A stretch of DNA of 54,443 nucleotides from assembly GCA_004369085.1 (NCBI GenBank), contig ML210332.1, positions 1 through 54,443 on the forward strand, read 5' to 3'. The DNA comes from Coprinopsis marcescibilis. Taxonomy: Eukaryota; Basidiomycota; Agaricomycetes; Agaricales; Psathyrellaceae. A program made the translations under genes and the position numbers. This document shows, piece after piece, positions 36,400 through 46,580 of this stretch. Each line of letters begins with the position of its first letter. Within the stretch, counting starts at the first letter, position 1. The notes beneath the pieces are model-generated. The model was not told the DNA's origin. It did no database searches and saw only the letters and a program-made list of their open reading frames with translations.

Positions 36400-36827
36400 A
36401 TGTCTCACGCGAACCACAACAGCAGCAGTTTCCCTAACCCTATCATCATTGCTGGGGTCTTTATAGGGGTCATTGCGATAATACTGTTTACTGTCGCAGC
36501 GAGGAGGGCCAACAAGGCTGCAAGACTTCGTGAGTAATCCTCCGGCCTGTTCCCCAGGTCATAATGACATCTTCGAGAACCCCATTTGACTGTATCTCTG
36601 TCTTAGGTGCAAGCGTTGCAAGGCCCATCACCGTGGAGTATACACTACGCCCTCAGGCGTTAGCTCAGCGTCGTCCAACGCTTGATCCTGAGCTACCTGA
36701 GCTACCACCCCCTGCGTATCAAGCACATACAAAAGATAAACTCGTCGCGCATACCACACCAGCTCTGGCTGTGCCGAATATGCCGAGCCATCCTCCTCCA
36801 CAGCCAGAGAATTGGCGGAATGTGTAG
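36400..36827 (+). CDS. Single-pass membrane protein with PPxY tail (copy 1)
   Basis: A small type III-like membrane protein. MSHANHNSSSFPNP is followed by one hydrophobic span (IIIAGVFIGVIAIILFTVAA) and a basic stop-transfer stretch (RRANKAARL). A phase-1 intron follows directly after the span. The cytoplasmic tail is Pro-rich, with LPPPAYQ, a PPxY-type motif that could bind WW domains such as those of Rsp5/NEDD4 ligases. It ends PENWRNV. The layout is the same as in the two genes at 38363 and 40762. Family function is unknown. PPxY-bearing single-span proteins often act as ubiquitin-ligase adaptors in fungi, which is only an analogy. Confidence 0.65.
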
Positions 36828-37110
36828 GGGCGGGCTGTGGGGCTGTGGAGACTATGAAATCCGATGAACCAAGTAGCGTGATCAACGGCTTCTGTTCACC
36901 GTATTATGCATCCGGTAGGTGTGATCATATTTTTGATATTGCCTAGCAAAGCTCGTCCTGACCCCATTTTATAAGATTTGAACATTGTCTTGGAATCTGG
37001 ATGCGTAACGCTAGAGCTAGATTTTGCGCCCTCACTGTGTTGCAGAAAGGCGCTGGAAGCAGTGGCTACCGAGGGATGGTCGCCTTGTTCTGCAACTCCT
37101 TTCAACGACT
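36800..37110. repeat. Duplicated block A
   Basis: It begins inside the 3' end of copy 1 and aligns with 39826-40190. Shared runs include AGAGAATTGGCGGAA, GGGGCTGTGGGGCTGTGGAGA, CAAAGCTCGTCCTG, TTGGAATCTGGATGCG and GGGATGGTCGCC. Confidence 0.7.
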
Positions 37111-37980
37111 ACATACATCGATTTTGACCCTGGGTCAGGCCTTTGTTAGTGTTAGCGCGAAGTCAACTAATAGGGAGTGGCGCAGACGACTTCGATGAGG
37201 AGTTGGGACTTGGTTCACCTACGTCAGGGAGTGTGATTATGTCGTAATCTGTTGGCACCGTCTTCAAACTAGATTATCATGTCATGTAATTCCCAAATAC
37301 GTACTAATATAGTAAAGCTGAAGCACCGAAGCGAGCCTCAAGCGAGCCTAAGGATTTCGGACGGAACGGCCCTTTGGGTGTGGCAGTGACAAGCTGTAAA
37401 GATGACCAGATTCGAGCCTCCAGTGTGATAATTGAGGACACCTCTTCCTCTGGCAGTCTGTATCAGCGTCCCTCAAAATAACCACATCATGACGTTAAAA
37501 TGTTAAGACCCTGGCGGTCAGCGAGGTTCACTGTCCCCTGACAATTACCACAGAAATAATAATAATAACAATGTCCTGAATCGTCCTGATTACAGTTGAG
37601 GGCGGGCGCCTTTGGCTCGATAGATGAGCTTGTGAGACAGTCAGACTAGGTACACGAGTCCGCCGAGTACCGCCATATGAGAGAGCTAGAATGCAACATA
37701 CAATAGCTGACTTGGGCTTTGAAATCCAATCGAAATCCTCGAGGCCCTTGAAGTTCCTTTTGATCACGGTAGACGCATCACAGCGCATCAGTTACGGATG
37801 TAGTGGTCACCGGTACGCGAACCGCATTTTCAGTGGGCAACACAGTACAGCCACTTGGGGTTCTCTCTTGTTCCCGTTCTTCCACCGTGGACTCATGTTG
37901 ACAACTTGTTGACGACCTACATCATAAAAGTCTAAGTTACATTCGGAAACCTTAGTAATCAAGTGTTGGCACGCAGGCTT
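37111..37980. other. Intergenic stretch between duplicated blocks
   Basis: No gene was recognised. Confidence 0.4.
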
Positions 37981-38362
37981 CACACCTATCGCTTGCGCAG
38001 TAACTGTGAATGCCGTATATCATAAGTACAATTACTTCCCAGCAGCATTGACTACCTTCAAATTCCATTACAAAGCTAGGGATAACACTCCAAATTCTAC
38101 TTCCTACCGGATGGAAAGAGCTTTCACAATCTCAGTGTTATCACTGGGTTTGCCTTGGACATACCGATGGCTACCAATGGGTGGTTCCTCGACATAGCAT
38201 CTCTTGACAGTTCGGCCCTGTGAAGCACAAAGTACAGGCTTTACAGCGTTGTTAATGCCAAGGTCAGCTATGATGAGGCCCGTGTTGCCCGACAATGATA
38301 GGCAGTCTCTTTAAATCCAGGAGCTCTGTGTTGCGAGGAACCAATTAAAGCCCTCACTCATC
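37981..38362. repeat. Duplicated block B, promoter of copy 2
   Basis: It aligns with 40441-40761. Both have CACCTATCGCTTGC at the left. Just before the start both have TTGCCCGACAA, then TTTAAAT about 45-55 bases upstream of the ATG, and a GCGAG block. TTTAAAT may serve as TATA element. Confidence 0.65.
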
Positions 38363-39432
38363 ATGTCATCCAGGATTAAAATCCCCCCATACATTGTCAT
38401 CCTTATTATTATTGGCTTAGCTGGAGGGCTCGGATTGCTATGTATGGTCACTATATTGACTGTACAATATTTTAAGGCTCGCAAAAGTATGTTTTTTCTA
38501 CATATCCCGGGTAATTCTGACCCCAATTCGAAATTGTAGGGCTCAGTACTGCTGCTGCTTCTGCTGCCACAAGATCCGAAGATGTCGAGCTTCCTATGTA
38601 TGGCCAACACACCAGGGACCAGCGTGTTAATCCAGGGAACATACAGTACGATGTTCCTGCGGCGTTCGACTTGGCTCGCGCAGTTTCAGACTCTGTCCCG
38701 GTGCTTGATACTCAATCTACAACATATGAGCGTATGCGCAGGGTTCAGGGACATGTCACAGCACTGAGACGCCTGATGGCTGCCGCTCCAGTTGATGGAT
38801 ATCCGCAAGACTCCCCTGCATTGGACAAGATCCATACCCTTCGAGCAAAGATTGCCAGCCTCACCGAGCCCGCTAGTAATCAGCCACAAACGTCTGCTGT
38901 GACAGCGAATTCTGTGGCTATCGTTTCCACTCCTCTTGCGGAGCCTCCAGGAACAGCACCCGGCTCGACCACAATCACAAGCGTCCCCGTCCAGTCCTCC
39001 TCTTCAGGTCAACATGGAACTTTGTACGAGCGAATGATGCAGGTCCAGCAACTGTTGGCGCAGATGGACCGACTGTCCAGTGCAATGGCACGAGCACGGG
39101 AGGCTTCTGAATCTACTACAGAGAGTCGCAACTTCAACGCAGAAGTAGAATTATTGCAGAGGAGAATTACGCAGATGATGGAGCCCACCGTCACGCCTGA
39201 AGCTGGAGGCTCAAGCTTTTCGGCTGAGCTTGCGCCCCGTAGTTCTTTTGTGGAAGCTCTGTCAAGCAGTGACAATGCTAGGGCTGGACGCCAAGGTGTT
39301 CCGGTAACTTCTGGGCCTGAAAACACACGAAGTGGTGTTGATCGAGCACATTCTCCGCCGCCTCCCTACTCCACGACCAATACCACTGAGCACGGTGTGC
39401 GAGGGATGGCTCCAATGGGAGCGGTCACGTAG
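38363..39432 (+). CDS. Single-pass membrane protein with coiled-coil repeats and PPxY tail (copy 2)
   Basis: MSSRIKIPPYIVILIIIGLAG begins the only membrane span, with VTILTVQYFKARK after it. A phase-1 intron follows the span, as in the other copies. The tail begins RLSTAAASAATRSEDVELPM with an LPxY motif. It then carries two related helical modules: TTYERMRRVQGHVTALRRLM and TLYERMMQVQQLLAQMDRL, each followed by a second helix ending in LTEP or MMEP. A Ser/Thr-rich stretch leads to SPPPPYSTT, a PPxY motif, and the end APMGAVT. The length is about 330 residues, the longest of the three copies. It is probably a membrane-anchored scaffold; function unknown. Confidence 0.75.
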
Positions 39433-39471
39433 CCAATTGTAGCAACCCCGTCACAGGGTGAACGTACGTAG

Positions 39472-39770
39472 CTTCATATGTACTCTTTTTGCCCGGTCAA
39501 GGCGTCTCCACATAAGAACTACAAAATGTCAATGTATGATATATGTATGTACTCGCTAGAAACGAACATCGGTCGCGGATTCGCAGTCGCTGGATGACCA
39601 TCAAAGTTAATTCAAGTTCAAAACTTTGTTTCTAATTTCCGGAAAGTATCGCGCTCTGTGTTTCAAACCAGCTCCAGGGCATGCAGGTAACAGGATGTAA
39701 TGACTTAGGGAATGTATGTACAAGCCTAGCCTTGACAAAATAAGGTCAATACTTTGGCGCAAAGACCGAG
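39472..39770. repeat. Duplicated block C
   Basis: It aligns with 42583-42850. Shared runs include CTTCATATGTACTC, GGTCGCGGATTCGCAGTCGC, TGGATGACCATCAAAGTT, CAGCTCCAGGG and CAAGCCTAGCCTTGAC. Confidence 0.75.
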
Positions 39771-39795
39771 TCGGGGATGCCCCTTCTCGGCGCCA

Positions 39796-39852
39796 AGTAT
39801 ATGTGCCAAGCCATCCTTCTCGCAGCCAGAGAATTGGCGGAAGGTGTAGGTG
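39796..39852 (+). pseudogene. Relic of the 3' end of a copy-1-like gene
   Basis: The segment reads like the last codons of copy 1. CAAGCCATCCTTCTCGCAGC matches GAGCCATCCTCCTCCACAGC, followed by the PENWR codons and a TAG. The rest of the gene is absent upstream. It marks a fourth, mostly deleted member. Confidence 0.55.
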
Positions 39853-40190
39853 GGGCTGTGGGGCTGTGGAGATTGTGACCAACAAGCAGGCGTGATGTAA
39901 TCTGTTCGGTTGATGAAAGGTTACTGCCATGGTAGGTACGATTACCTTGATACTATCAAAGCTCGTCCTGGCTCCTCAGATGTTCAGGTCTTGATTCCGG
40001 TTGGAATCTGGATGCGCCACCATAACCATTAGCGCCAGAGCTAGGACTTGGTGTATGTGGATCTTCATCAAATATGGAGTCTGGTTTGGGGGAGACTTTG
40101 AAGCCCTCGTTATGTCGCAGAAGGGAATTCTCAGAGCCCCAACAGTGGCGACGGGGGGATGGTCGCCGTGTTCTGTAGCGCTCCCAACGC
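39826..40190. repeat. Duplicated block A'
   Basis: Second copy of block A, starting with the end of the gene relic. Confidence 0.7.
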
Positions 40191-40440
40191 TTGACTCCGA
40201 CCTTCGAAATTTCCCTTGGCTCGCAAGGTCAAGAGGAAGGATTATCACTGGCACACAAATCGGCGGGACAAGTTTAAGTGGTGCGAAAGACTGGGATGTG
40301 AATTCTGGACCTAAATCATTGTGAAATACAATTATGTAGTGGTTTAATGACGGTCCCTCCCTCACTATGTCTAATGTAATTGTAATTTTCCAACAAAACA
40401 ATGAGCAGCATTCGAAAACGTCAATCATGGTACATTTCGG

Positions 40441-40761
40441 CACCTATCGCTTGCCCAGTGCCTGTGCATGATGTATACTTTCAAAGAGCAGCATTGCCTA
40501 TGTTCAAATCCCACCACACAGCGAAGATTCTGTTCTTTTTTCCAGATAAGGGAGAGCCTCCGCAGTCTCAGACCAGTGATATATCAGTACATTTGCCTTT
40601 GTCTTGTTTCTTTCGTCTGCCAAGAGATTGGACTCTGCGTGATTTCCTCTACATGACTAACAGTGACTATGATGTATGAACCGCGTTGCCCGACAAGAGT
40701 TTCCAGTCTGTTTAAATGCAGGCGCTGTGCGTCGCGAGAGAAATCATTTCCCTCACTCACT
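40441..40761. repeat. Duplicated block B', promoter of copy 3
   Basis: Second copy of block B, with TTGCCCGACAA, TTTAAAT and a GCGAG block before the start codon at 40762. Confidence 0.65.
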
Positions 40762-41257
40762 ATGTCGTACTACAGGTCTCAAGCAGACCCTAACATTACG
40801 GTTATCGTCGTTGGCGCAATTGGAGGGATCTTGTTCGTGTCTGTGGTGTTTGCCCTGGTAATCGCGGTCTGTGGCTGTGGCTGTGGCTCGAGTGTGTCTT
40901 CTTTTCTCGACTACATATCCGTATGTCTGACTCCATTTCCGGATTGTAGAGCTCAGTGCTGCCGCCTCTGCTCCTATGGCGTCCGAGAATGTCGGCCCTC
41001 ACCTTCCTACGTATAGCCAACATTCCAGGGACCAGCGCTTCACTCCAGCCAACATCCAGTACGCCCAAGTCCTTGTATTTGACTCGGCTTGGGCGGTGTT
41101 ATACCCTATCCCAGCCTCCCATGACAATAGCGCGCCGGGGCTTGTTACTCAATCCACACTTATGAGTGTATGCCCACCACCTCTCTACTCCAAATCAATC
41201 ACGGTCAGCACCGAGCACAGTGCACAAGAGATAGCTCCAATGGGAATAGTGAGGTAG
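40762..41257 (+). CDS. Single-pass membrane protein with PPxY tail (copy 3)
   Basis: MSYYRSQADPN precedes one span (ITVIVVGAIGGILFVSVVFA) that runs into a Cys/Gly cluster, VCGCGCGSS, a likely palmitoylation site. A phase-1 intron follows. The tail starts LSAAASAPMASENVGPHLPT with the LPxY motif and SQHSRDQRFTPANIQY, close to copy 2 (GQHTRDQRVNPGNIQY). It lacks the coiled-coil modules, going almost directly to CPPPLYSKS (PPxY) and the end APMGIVR. Compared with copy 2 this is an internal deletion of about 170 residues that keeps both ends in frame. Confidence 0.72.
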
Positions 41258-41454
41258 CACTCTGTAACAGCCGCCCTTCATAGGACGACACACGCACACG
41301 CACTTCTCTGGGAGACATCAGAGTGGTCGTTAAAGCACCTGGAAATAACTTCCGAGCTTAATATTAGAAAGCTTCAGGAATAGATACATAAATCACATAT
41401 ATACGTTTGGAATAATAAAAATAAGCCAGACTGCTCCGACGAAACATGATAAAG

Positions 41455-42199
41455 TCACTTTGGGCTGGAGGGCTTATCAACAATATCACGATATATCATT
41501 CCGCAGCTCGTAGAATTCTCCTTGTTTGCCTCCGTTACGCGGAGATTTTTTCCCAGAGCATCACCCTTCCCACCCACATGCTCAGAACCGAACGTCCTGT
41601 CACAAAATGGGCACCTCATCAAATCGAACTCGAAGATGTCTCCGGAGAGCCTGTCCCGTCCCAGGACGCCATGGGTCTTGCGGAAAATGTGTTTGGAGAT
41701 GCATGATACCGATATCTTCTCGCCGCACGCCACGATGGGGGCAGGATTCCCTTTCGCGTCGTTGCCTCTGAGATAGAGCCAGGGGCATTGAATACTGGTC
41801 TTTCCTCCAGCATGACATTCGGCCATATGGGCCTGAAGTCCAAGGCGGCCTCCCGTAATTTGATGTAAACAAATGTCGTCGCTGGTGATGCTGACGCAAG
41901 TGATGATAATGTCGTTCACAATTCGTTCTTCTTCATCCTTCATATCTTGATACTTTCGAGATTGGTCTTCGGTGTTGCACGCTCAACATTGAGTGCACCG
42001 ATCGGGGTTGTGCTTGGGGAGAGGATGAGATCGAGGTCGATTTCAAGAATGTTGTCAAAGTAGTCGCTTGAGCCGAGTGCATCTAGAATCCTATGGACGA
42101 CGTTATGTCATGTGAGACTTACTAGAGAAGGTCAAAGAAAATGTATGGTACGTACGTATCGCTTGCACAGTCGTACATGAAGGTTGCTTCTTGGGCCAT
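41455..42199 (-). CDS. Unrecognised Cys/His-rich protein
   Basis: From ATG 42199, exon 1 reads MAQEATFMYDCASDT. A GTACGT..ATAG intron leads to ILDALGSSDYFDNILEIDLD, and this frame stops at AAGATATGA near 41945. A second frame from 41943 encodes about 160 residues with zinc-ligand-like pairs: CPW, the GEKISVSCISKHIFRKTH stretch, then MRCPFCDRTFG, ending KPSSPK. Either these are two parts joined by an intron I could not place, or a frameshift separates them. The Cys/His spacing suggests metal binding. No family was recognised. It lies between PPxY copy 3 and block C', so it seems to have been inserted into the duplicated unit. Confidence 0.45.
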
Positions 42200-42582
42200 G
42201 ACAGGAAGAGACAGAGGCGACGTAGGGAAAGGAATGAAGCAAGTCCAGACCACCTTATATAGCAAGCTTATGCACAACTGAGGAACGTGTGAGTTTGACG
42301 CAACGCTGTCCATTGTCCTCTTGCCCTGATTCCTTATTTGGTACATGCAACATGGGCCACTGCTGTGTTTCCAAGTCCTTGAGCGAACAGAAGGGCATTC
42401 CCATTGCCTTTGTCTATGGAAGGCATCAACTGAATCACAGCTTTGTTTGTGCAGTCACCCCAGTGGCACATTTGATGTAGCCGTAGATCCGTCAGTGGTG
42501 TCGAGTAATATACTGACTGCATGGATTTTCAACAGTCTCAGAGAAATTCTATCCTTCAAAGAGCTGCGACGACGTATTTAAG

Positions 42583-42850
42583 AGCTTCATATGTACTCCA
42601 CATGTTCGGTCAAAGCATCTCCACCTGAGAACTATCCAATGTCTGATATCCTGCTGCGAACGAACCGTGAATGTCGGTCGCGGATTCGCAGTCGCTGGAT
42701 GACCATCAAAGTTGATTCAAGGCCTTGTTTCTTATTTCCGGAAAGACTCGCACTCTGTCTTCATGCCAGCTCCAGGGATGGGCAGGTAAAGGGATGCGGT
42801 GATTTTGTGAATGTATGTGCACAAGCCTAGCCTTGACCAAGTACGGTCAA
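42583..42850. repeat. Duplicated block C'
   Basis: Second copy of block C, here about 1.3 kb after PPxY copy 3 instead of directly behind it. Confidence 0.72.
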
Positions 42851-43069
42851 TGGACGCGCGACTACCGAGTCGGGGCATTGCGCGCCAAGCATATGTGGCG
42901 GTGCAGATGCAATTGATTTTACATCATGCGAGTTCCCCTATCTTCGGTTCAAGTTCCCACCGCCATCGCATTGGCGGTATTGTGTTACCGTCACTATACA
43001 ACCTTAGTGAGTAGATATCTGCAAGAACGACTGCGCTCTAACCCAATCGCCTGTAAAGAAGTGCTAAAC

Positions 43070-44134
43070 ATGCAAAATTGCGATGTTCGTGTATCGTTCT
43101 GTTCTCTCCCACCTGAGATCATAATCGAAATCTCGCTTTTAGGATCGGCATTCTCTCAGAAGTCGTATCGCAGCATACTCCTTACCTCCAGGATGATGCA
43201 CAGACTGGCTAGACTTTCCTGTATTCAAGCTGTGCCAATTAGGATCGGAGCGTTTGCGTTAAGGTCGTTCCAGAATCTCCTCGAACGATATCCCGAGCTC
43301 GCCCCACAGGTGCGGCACCTTTGGATTACAGGGACCTCGGAGAGGGTGGCAAACATCGTCACGGCGTGTGTCAACCTTGTGACGCTGGCTTGCTCGAGCT
43401 ACGTCTTTGTGTCGACCGTCAGTGCCTACGCAGAGGCGAGACCAGAGGACGGGGCGATGTTGCCCGGAGAGATAAGACACAGACTCATCCGGGAGTTGAC
43501 ATTGTTCGACAACTGGGACTGTTGGTCATATCTCGCCCAGGCGAATGGGGGAACTGGGCTACAAATCTGCCGAAACATCACTCACCTCCGAGTCCACGAC
43601 AATCTTGCGCCTGACTTTCCAACATCTGAATTCAGATCCCTAACCCACTTTTCCTCCTCGTCCCGCCCATTGGGTATGACGTTCCCCCACGAGATACAGA
43701 TCCTGCAATCATTGGAGCGGCTGACGTCGATTGTCAACTGCACCTACTTTTGGAAACTACAACCGCCCGATGAACGAACGGAGCTCACGCGCAAGCACGA
43801 CAAGCGGCTTCGCTTTATCTATTTTGGTGGGTTAGAACCGAGCGAATTCGAGTTGTGGTGCGGAAGAACGAGGGGTGGGGGGTGCATTTGGACAAAAATG
43901 CCAGAATTGAGGATGCTCTGCTGAAAGTATGTATCGAAATCAGTGTTGGATTGGACGCTATATTGACTTGAAACCCAGGAGACTCTCAGTCCGGAATCCG
44001 TTCACTGTACCCTTGGCAACGGAACCGGTGATCATATTGGGGGACTGCCACGCCCTACGTCAGACTCCCAAACGCTGAAAAGGCACAGCTTCATGGGGGA
44101 CGGGATGCTCTTTGAATGTAGATTCGACGTCTAA
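43070..44134 (+). pseudogene. F-box-like protein gene with a frameshift
   Basis: MQNCDVRVSFCSLPPEIIIE is an F-box-like start, followed by a leucine-rich helical region (LLTSRMMHRLAR, LERYPELAPQVRHLWI, NIVTACVNLVTLAC). F-box proteins link substrates to SCF ubiquitin ligases. The open frame stops at 43924, but a second frame takes over at about 43848. It reads VVVRKNEGWGVHLDKNARIE, then DALLK, is spliced (GTATGT..CCCAG, phase 0) to ETLSPESVHC, and stops at 44132-44134. One base missing or two extra near 43845-43855 would explain it. It may be real decay or a sequencing error. The in-frame extension to 42926 is not needed. Confidence 0.6.
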
Positions 44135-44532
44135 TTACTGTCGAACTTGCTGGCAATGTCTGCTTTTCTTTGATCCTGCCAATGTCGCGTTGAATACACC
44201 ACTCCACACGCTAGCCCAGCCCTCGTAGTCTTTCATGATACTTGTACATGCATGTTTGCATACATTCCGTCTATCCAGGTCTATCCCTCCTTACATTATC
44301 TGTCTGACTGGAGTGAGATACATGCATGAATGACTCAGACATACTCGAATCTACTCGAACTTAGTACAAAGCGCGCGAAGTAATGATGCCGAGCTACCGC
44401 GCCTTTGCGCCAGGCGGTGCCATGATAATGGCTTACTAAGCAGGGATAACTGCAAGGCGATTCGGATTTGTAGGTTCACATCGCTTTTCTCTTCCTCACC
44501 ACAATCTCGAACGTTATTCCTACAAAGTAACA
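44135..44532. other. Intergenic stretch
   Basis: No gene was recognised. It serves as promoter region of the PIN-domain gene. Confidence 0.5.
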
Positions 44533-45771
44533 ATGGCAGAAACTAAGGTAAGTCCTCAATTTGCAGCATTTGGCGGAGTCTTGACCAGAAACAGATGTCT
44601 AGTCTTAATCACAATAAGCTCGCCATGTCTCGCGCGCTTGGGGCAGCATTTCTCAACCACCAGGTCGAGCAGCTCGAGCGGACGGTTACTGGGGCAGGTC
44701 CAGGTAATTGGAGAGATAGGAGACAGCCTCAGAGCAATGGCTTTGCCCCTAATGGTGCAGTAAGGCGCGGTCCGACTGCTCCCGGACCAAAGGTGGCTCC
44801 AAGAAAGCGGGGAGAGATACCAGTCGGAGCAGCCAGGAGAGAGGAAGCTGAGGGACAAAGAGTGTCCAGTGCGAGCCCAACAGCTAGGAGAAGGTCCGCA
44901 GAAGAGGATAGGAAGGATGCCGACATCGTTGTCGTCGATGCTAGTGTCCTTGTTCACGCACTTTACAAGGTCAAGAAGTGGTGCAGGGACGGTAGAGAAG
45001 AGATTATCATTGTTCCTTTGGAAGGTGCGTATTCATGAATCGTGCTACACCATGTCTAACTCTTCTTTAGCCCTCAACACATTGGACTTGTTGAAGAAGG
45101 GGAACAGTTCTTTGGCTCAACGTGCCCGCGCGGCGTCTCGGATCCTCGAAGCCCAAGTTGGAACCAATCCCCGCATCCGAGTACAAAGAGACGACGCATT
45201 TGTTCTCTGGGACAGCTTCGCAATCAGAGAAGATCCTGATAGCAAGTCGTCCAGCTGCCCGGAATGGATCCGCCGAATCATCTGCTGCACCAAGTGGGAG
45301 CAAGAACATGTCCAAGAGGAGCTTCCTACCAGGGGAATCAAGAACCCGAAAGTCATTTTGGCGGTACTCTCTACCTCTCCCAACATCTCACCACAAACGG
45401 GGACAATCCGGCTCGACCACGAAGCGGCGGCGCCACTGAACCCAGTGCCTCTCCCTGCGCCCAACCCACACCAGTACCTTGCCAAGCACGAACCTCGGTC
45501 CTCGGGCACCCTAGTCAGCGTCTGGGCTGCTCGAGCTGGGGTCCAGCTCCTTGAGGTCGAGCCCACGCTTCCCGGACGGGGAGGAGCAGCGGGCGGTGAC
45601 GAGGAGGATCGCACGAAGCGTCCCCGAGGAAGGAGACCTTCTGGTGGCGACAAGTCCACTTCCCTCGTCGAACGCCCCCCTGCGGTCATGGCTATGATGG
45701 AAATGGTCGCCCAGCCTAGCAAGACCGTTCGTCTCCTTGCTCGTGGCGAGAAGCTCGATCCAGATTCATAA
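44533..45771 (+). CDS. PIN-domain nuclease-like protein
   Basis: Three exons are supported. MAETK at 44533 is spliced to MSSLNHNKLAMSRALG (44595), and the exon ending VPLE is spliced to ALNTLDLLKKG. The N-terminal 110 residues are basic and low in complexity (RKRGEIPVGAARREEAEG). The PIN core begins DIVVVDASVLVHALYKVKKW, with the first catalytic Asp, followed by EIIIVPLEALNTLDLLKKGN and later RVQRDDAFVLW. This pattern resembles the Smg6/Est1-type PIN ribonucleases. The C-terminal region is Pro-rich, then acidic and basic (DEEDRTKRPRGRRPSGG), a likely nuclear signal. RNA cleavage is inferred from the fold only. Confidence 0.72.
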
Positions 45772-46580
45772 ACTATCAGCTGTGTACGTCCACCGTGCCG
45801 TCATTTGGTAACCATCAACTCACTATATCCAAGTGCCACTGAACCATTCATAGAGCACAAGATTCTGCTCGTCTCGTTTGGCTTCCGCCACTGGGCTTCT
45901 CCACACGGCCGTAGGGGCTCACCCCACACAGACAGTGACGCAGGCAGGAACACAAGAGGTTTGTATGAGGCCTGGAAAAGTTTTCTATTCTGAACACTTC
46001 CCGAATTCGGTTTGCTCTTTGCCTTGATTGTGTTCCCTCACCCCCTTCGCCTGTGTGCCCCTCCCCACCCCACCCTCGTACCTGCCATTCCCTAGCACTT
46101 TGAAGGGAGGATAATGTCGCAAAGAAAGTAGTGGATGGCATCTTGTTACAGTGACCATCGCTTTCTTGGCTTGTATTCGTCGTTATCCCTTCCTATGCCG
46201 CTTGTGTATCATTGATGTACACTCTTCTTCATTTACATTTATCCGTTTTCTTGATTCTGGATTGCTCCCATGGTTCATGTACCCTATGCCCCGAATTATC
46301 CTATGCGTACCCCTCTTTTCATGTAACAAATGCATAACTAGTTATACATTTATGGTTCCAATTCATCATTTTTATTCTTTCATTGCATCAATGTGCGGCC
46401 AAATGTGTGCACAGGAAGTAATACAAATAGCATGCAGGGTAATGTACTAAGTAAGGGGGTATTATGTGAGAACCGAATGGTAAATTAGTAATGGTAGTGT
46501 GAGTAATGACAGACTGTCCTGTCCTTTGAATATCGAACGTTGGGCGAGACAATCAGGAGGAGAACTGCAGAGGGGGTGGT
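45772..46580. other. Intergenic stretch between convergent genes
   Basis: No gene was seen. It contains a C-rich tract near 46035-46080. Confidence 0.5.

Noticed and set aside
43326..43614. A second frame (43321-43614) inside the F-box-like gene
   Set aside because: It is Gly/Arg-rich without motif and overlaps the leucine-rich coding frame.
45117..45722. A 201-residue minus-strand frame opposite the PIN gene
   Set aside because: It is antisense to a spliced gene with recognisable PIN residues and has no motif of its own.
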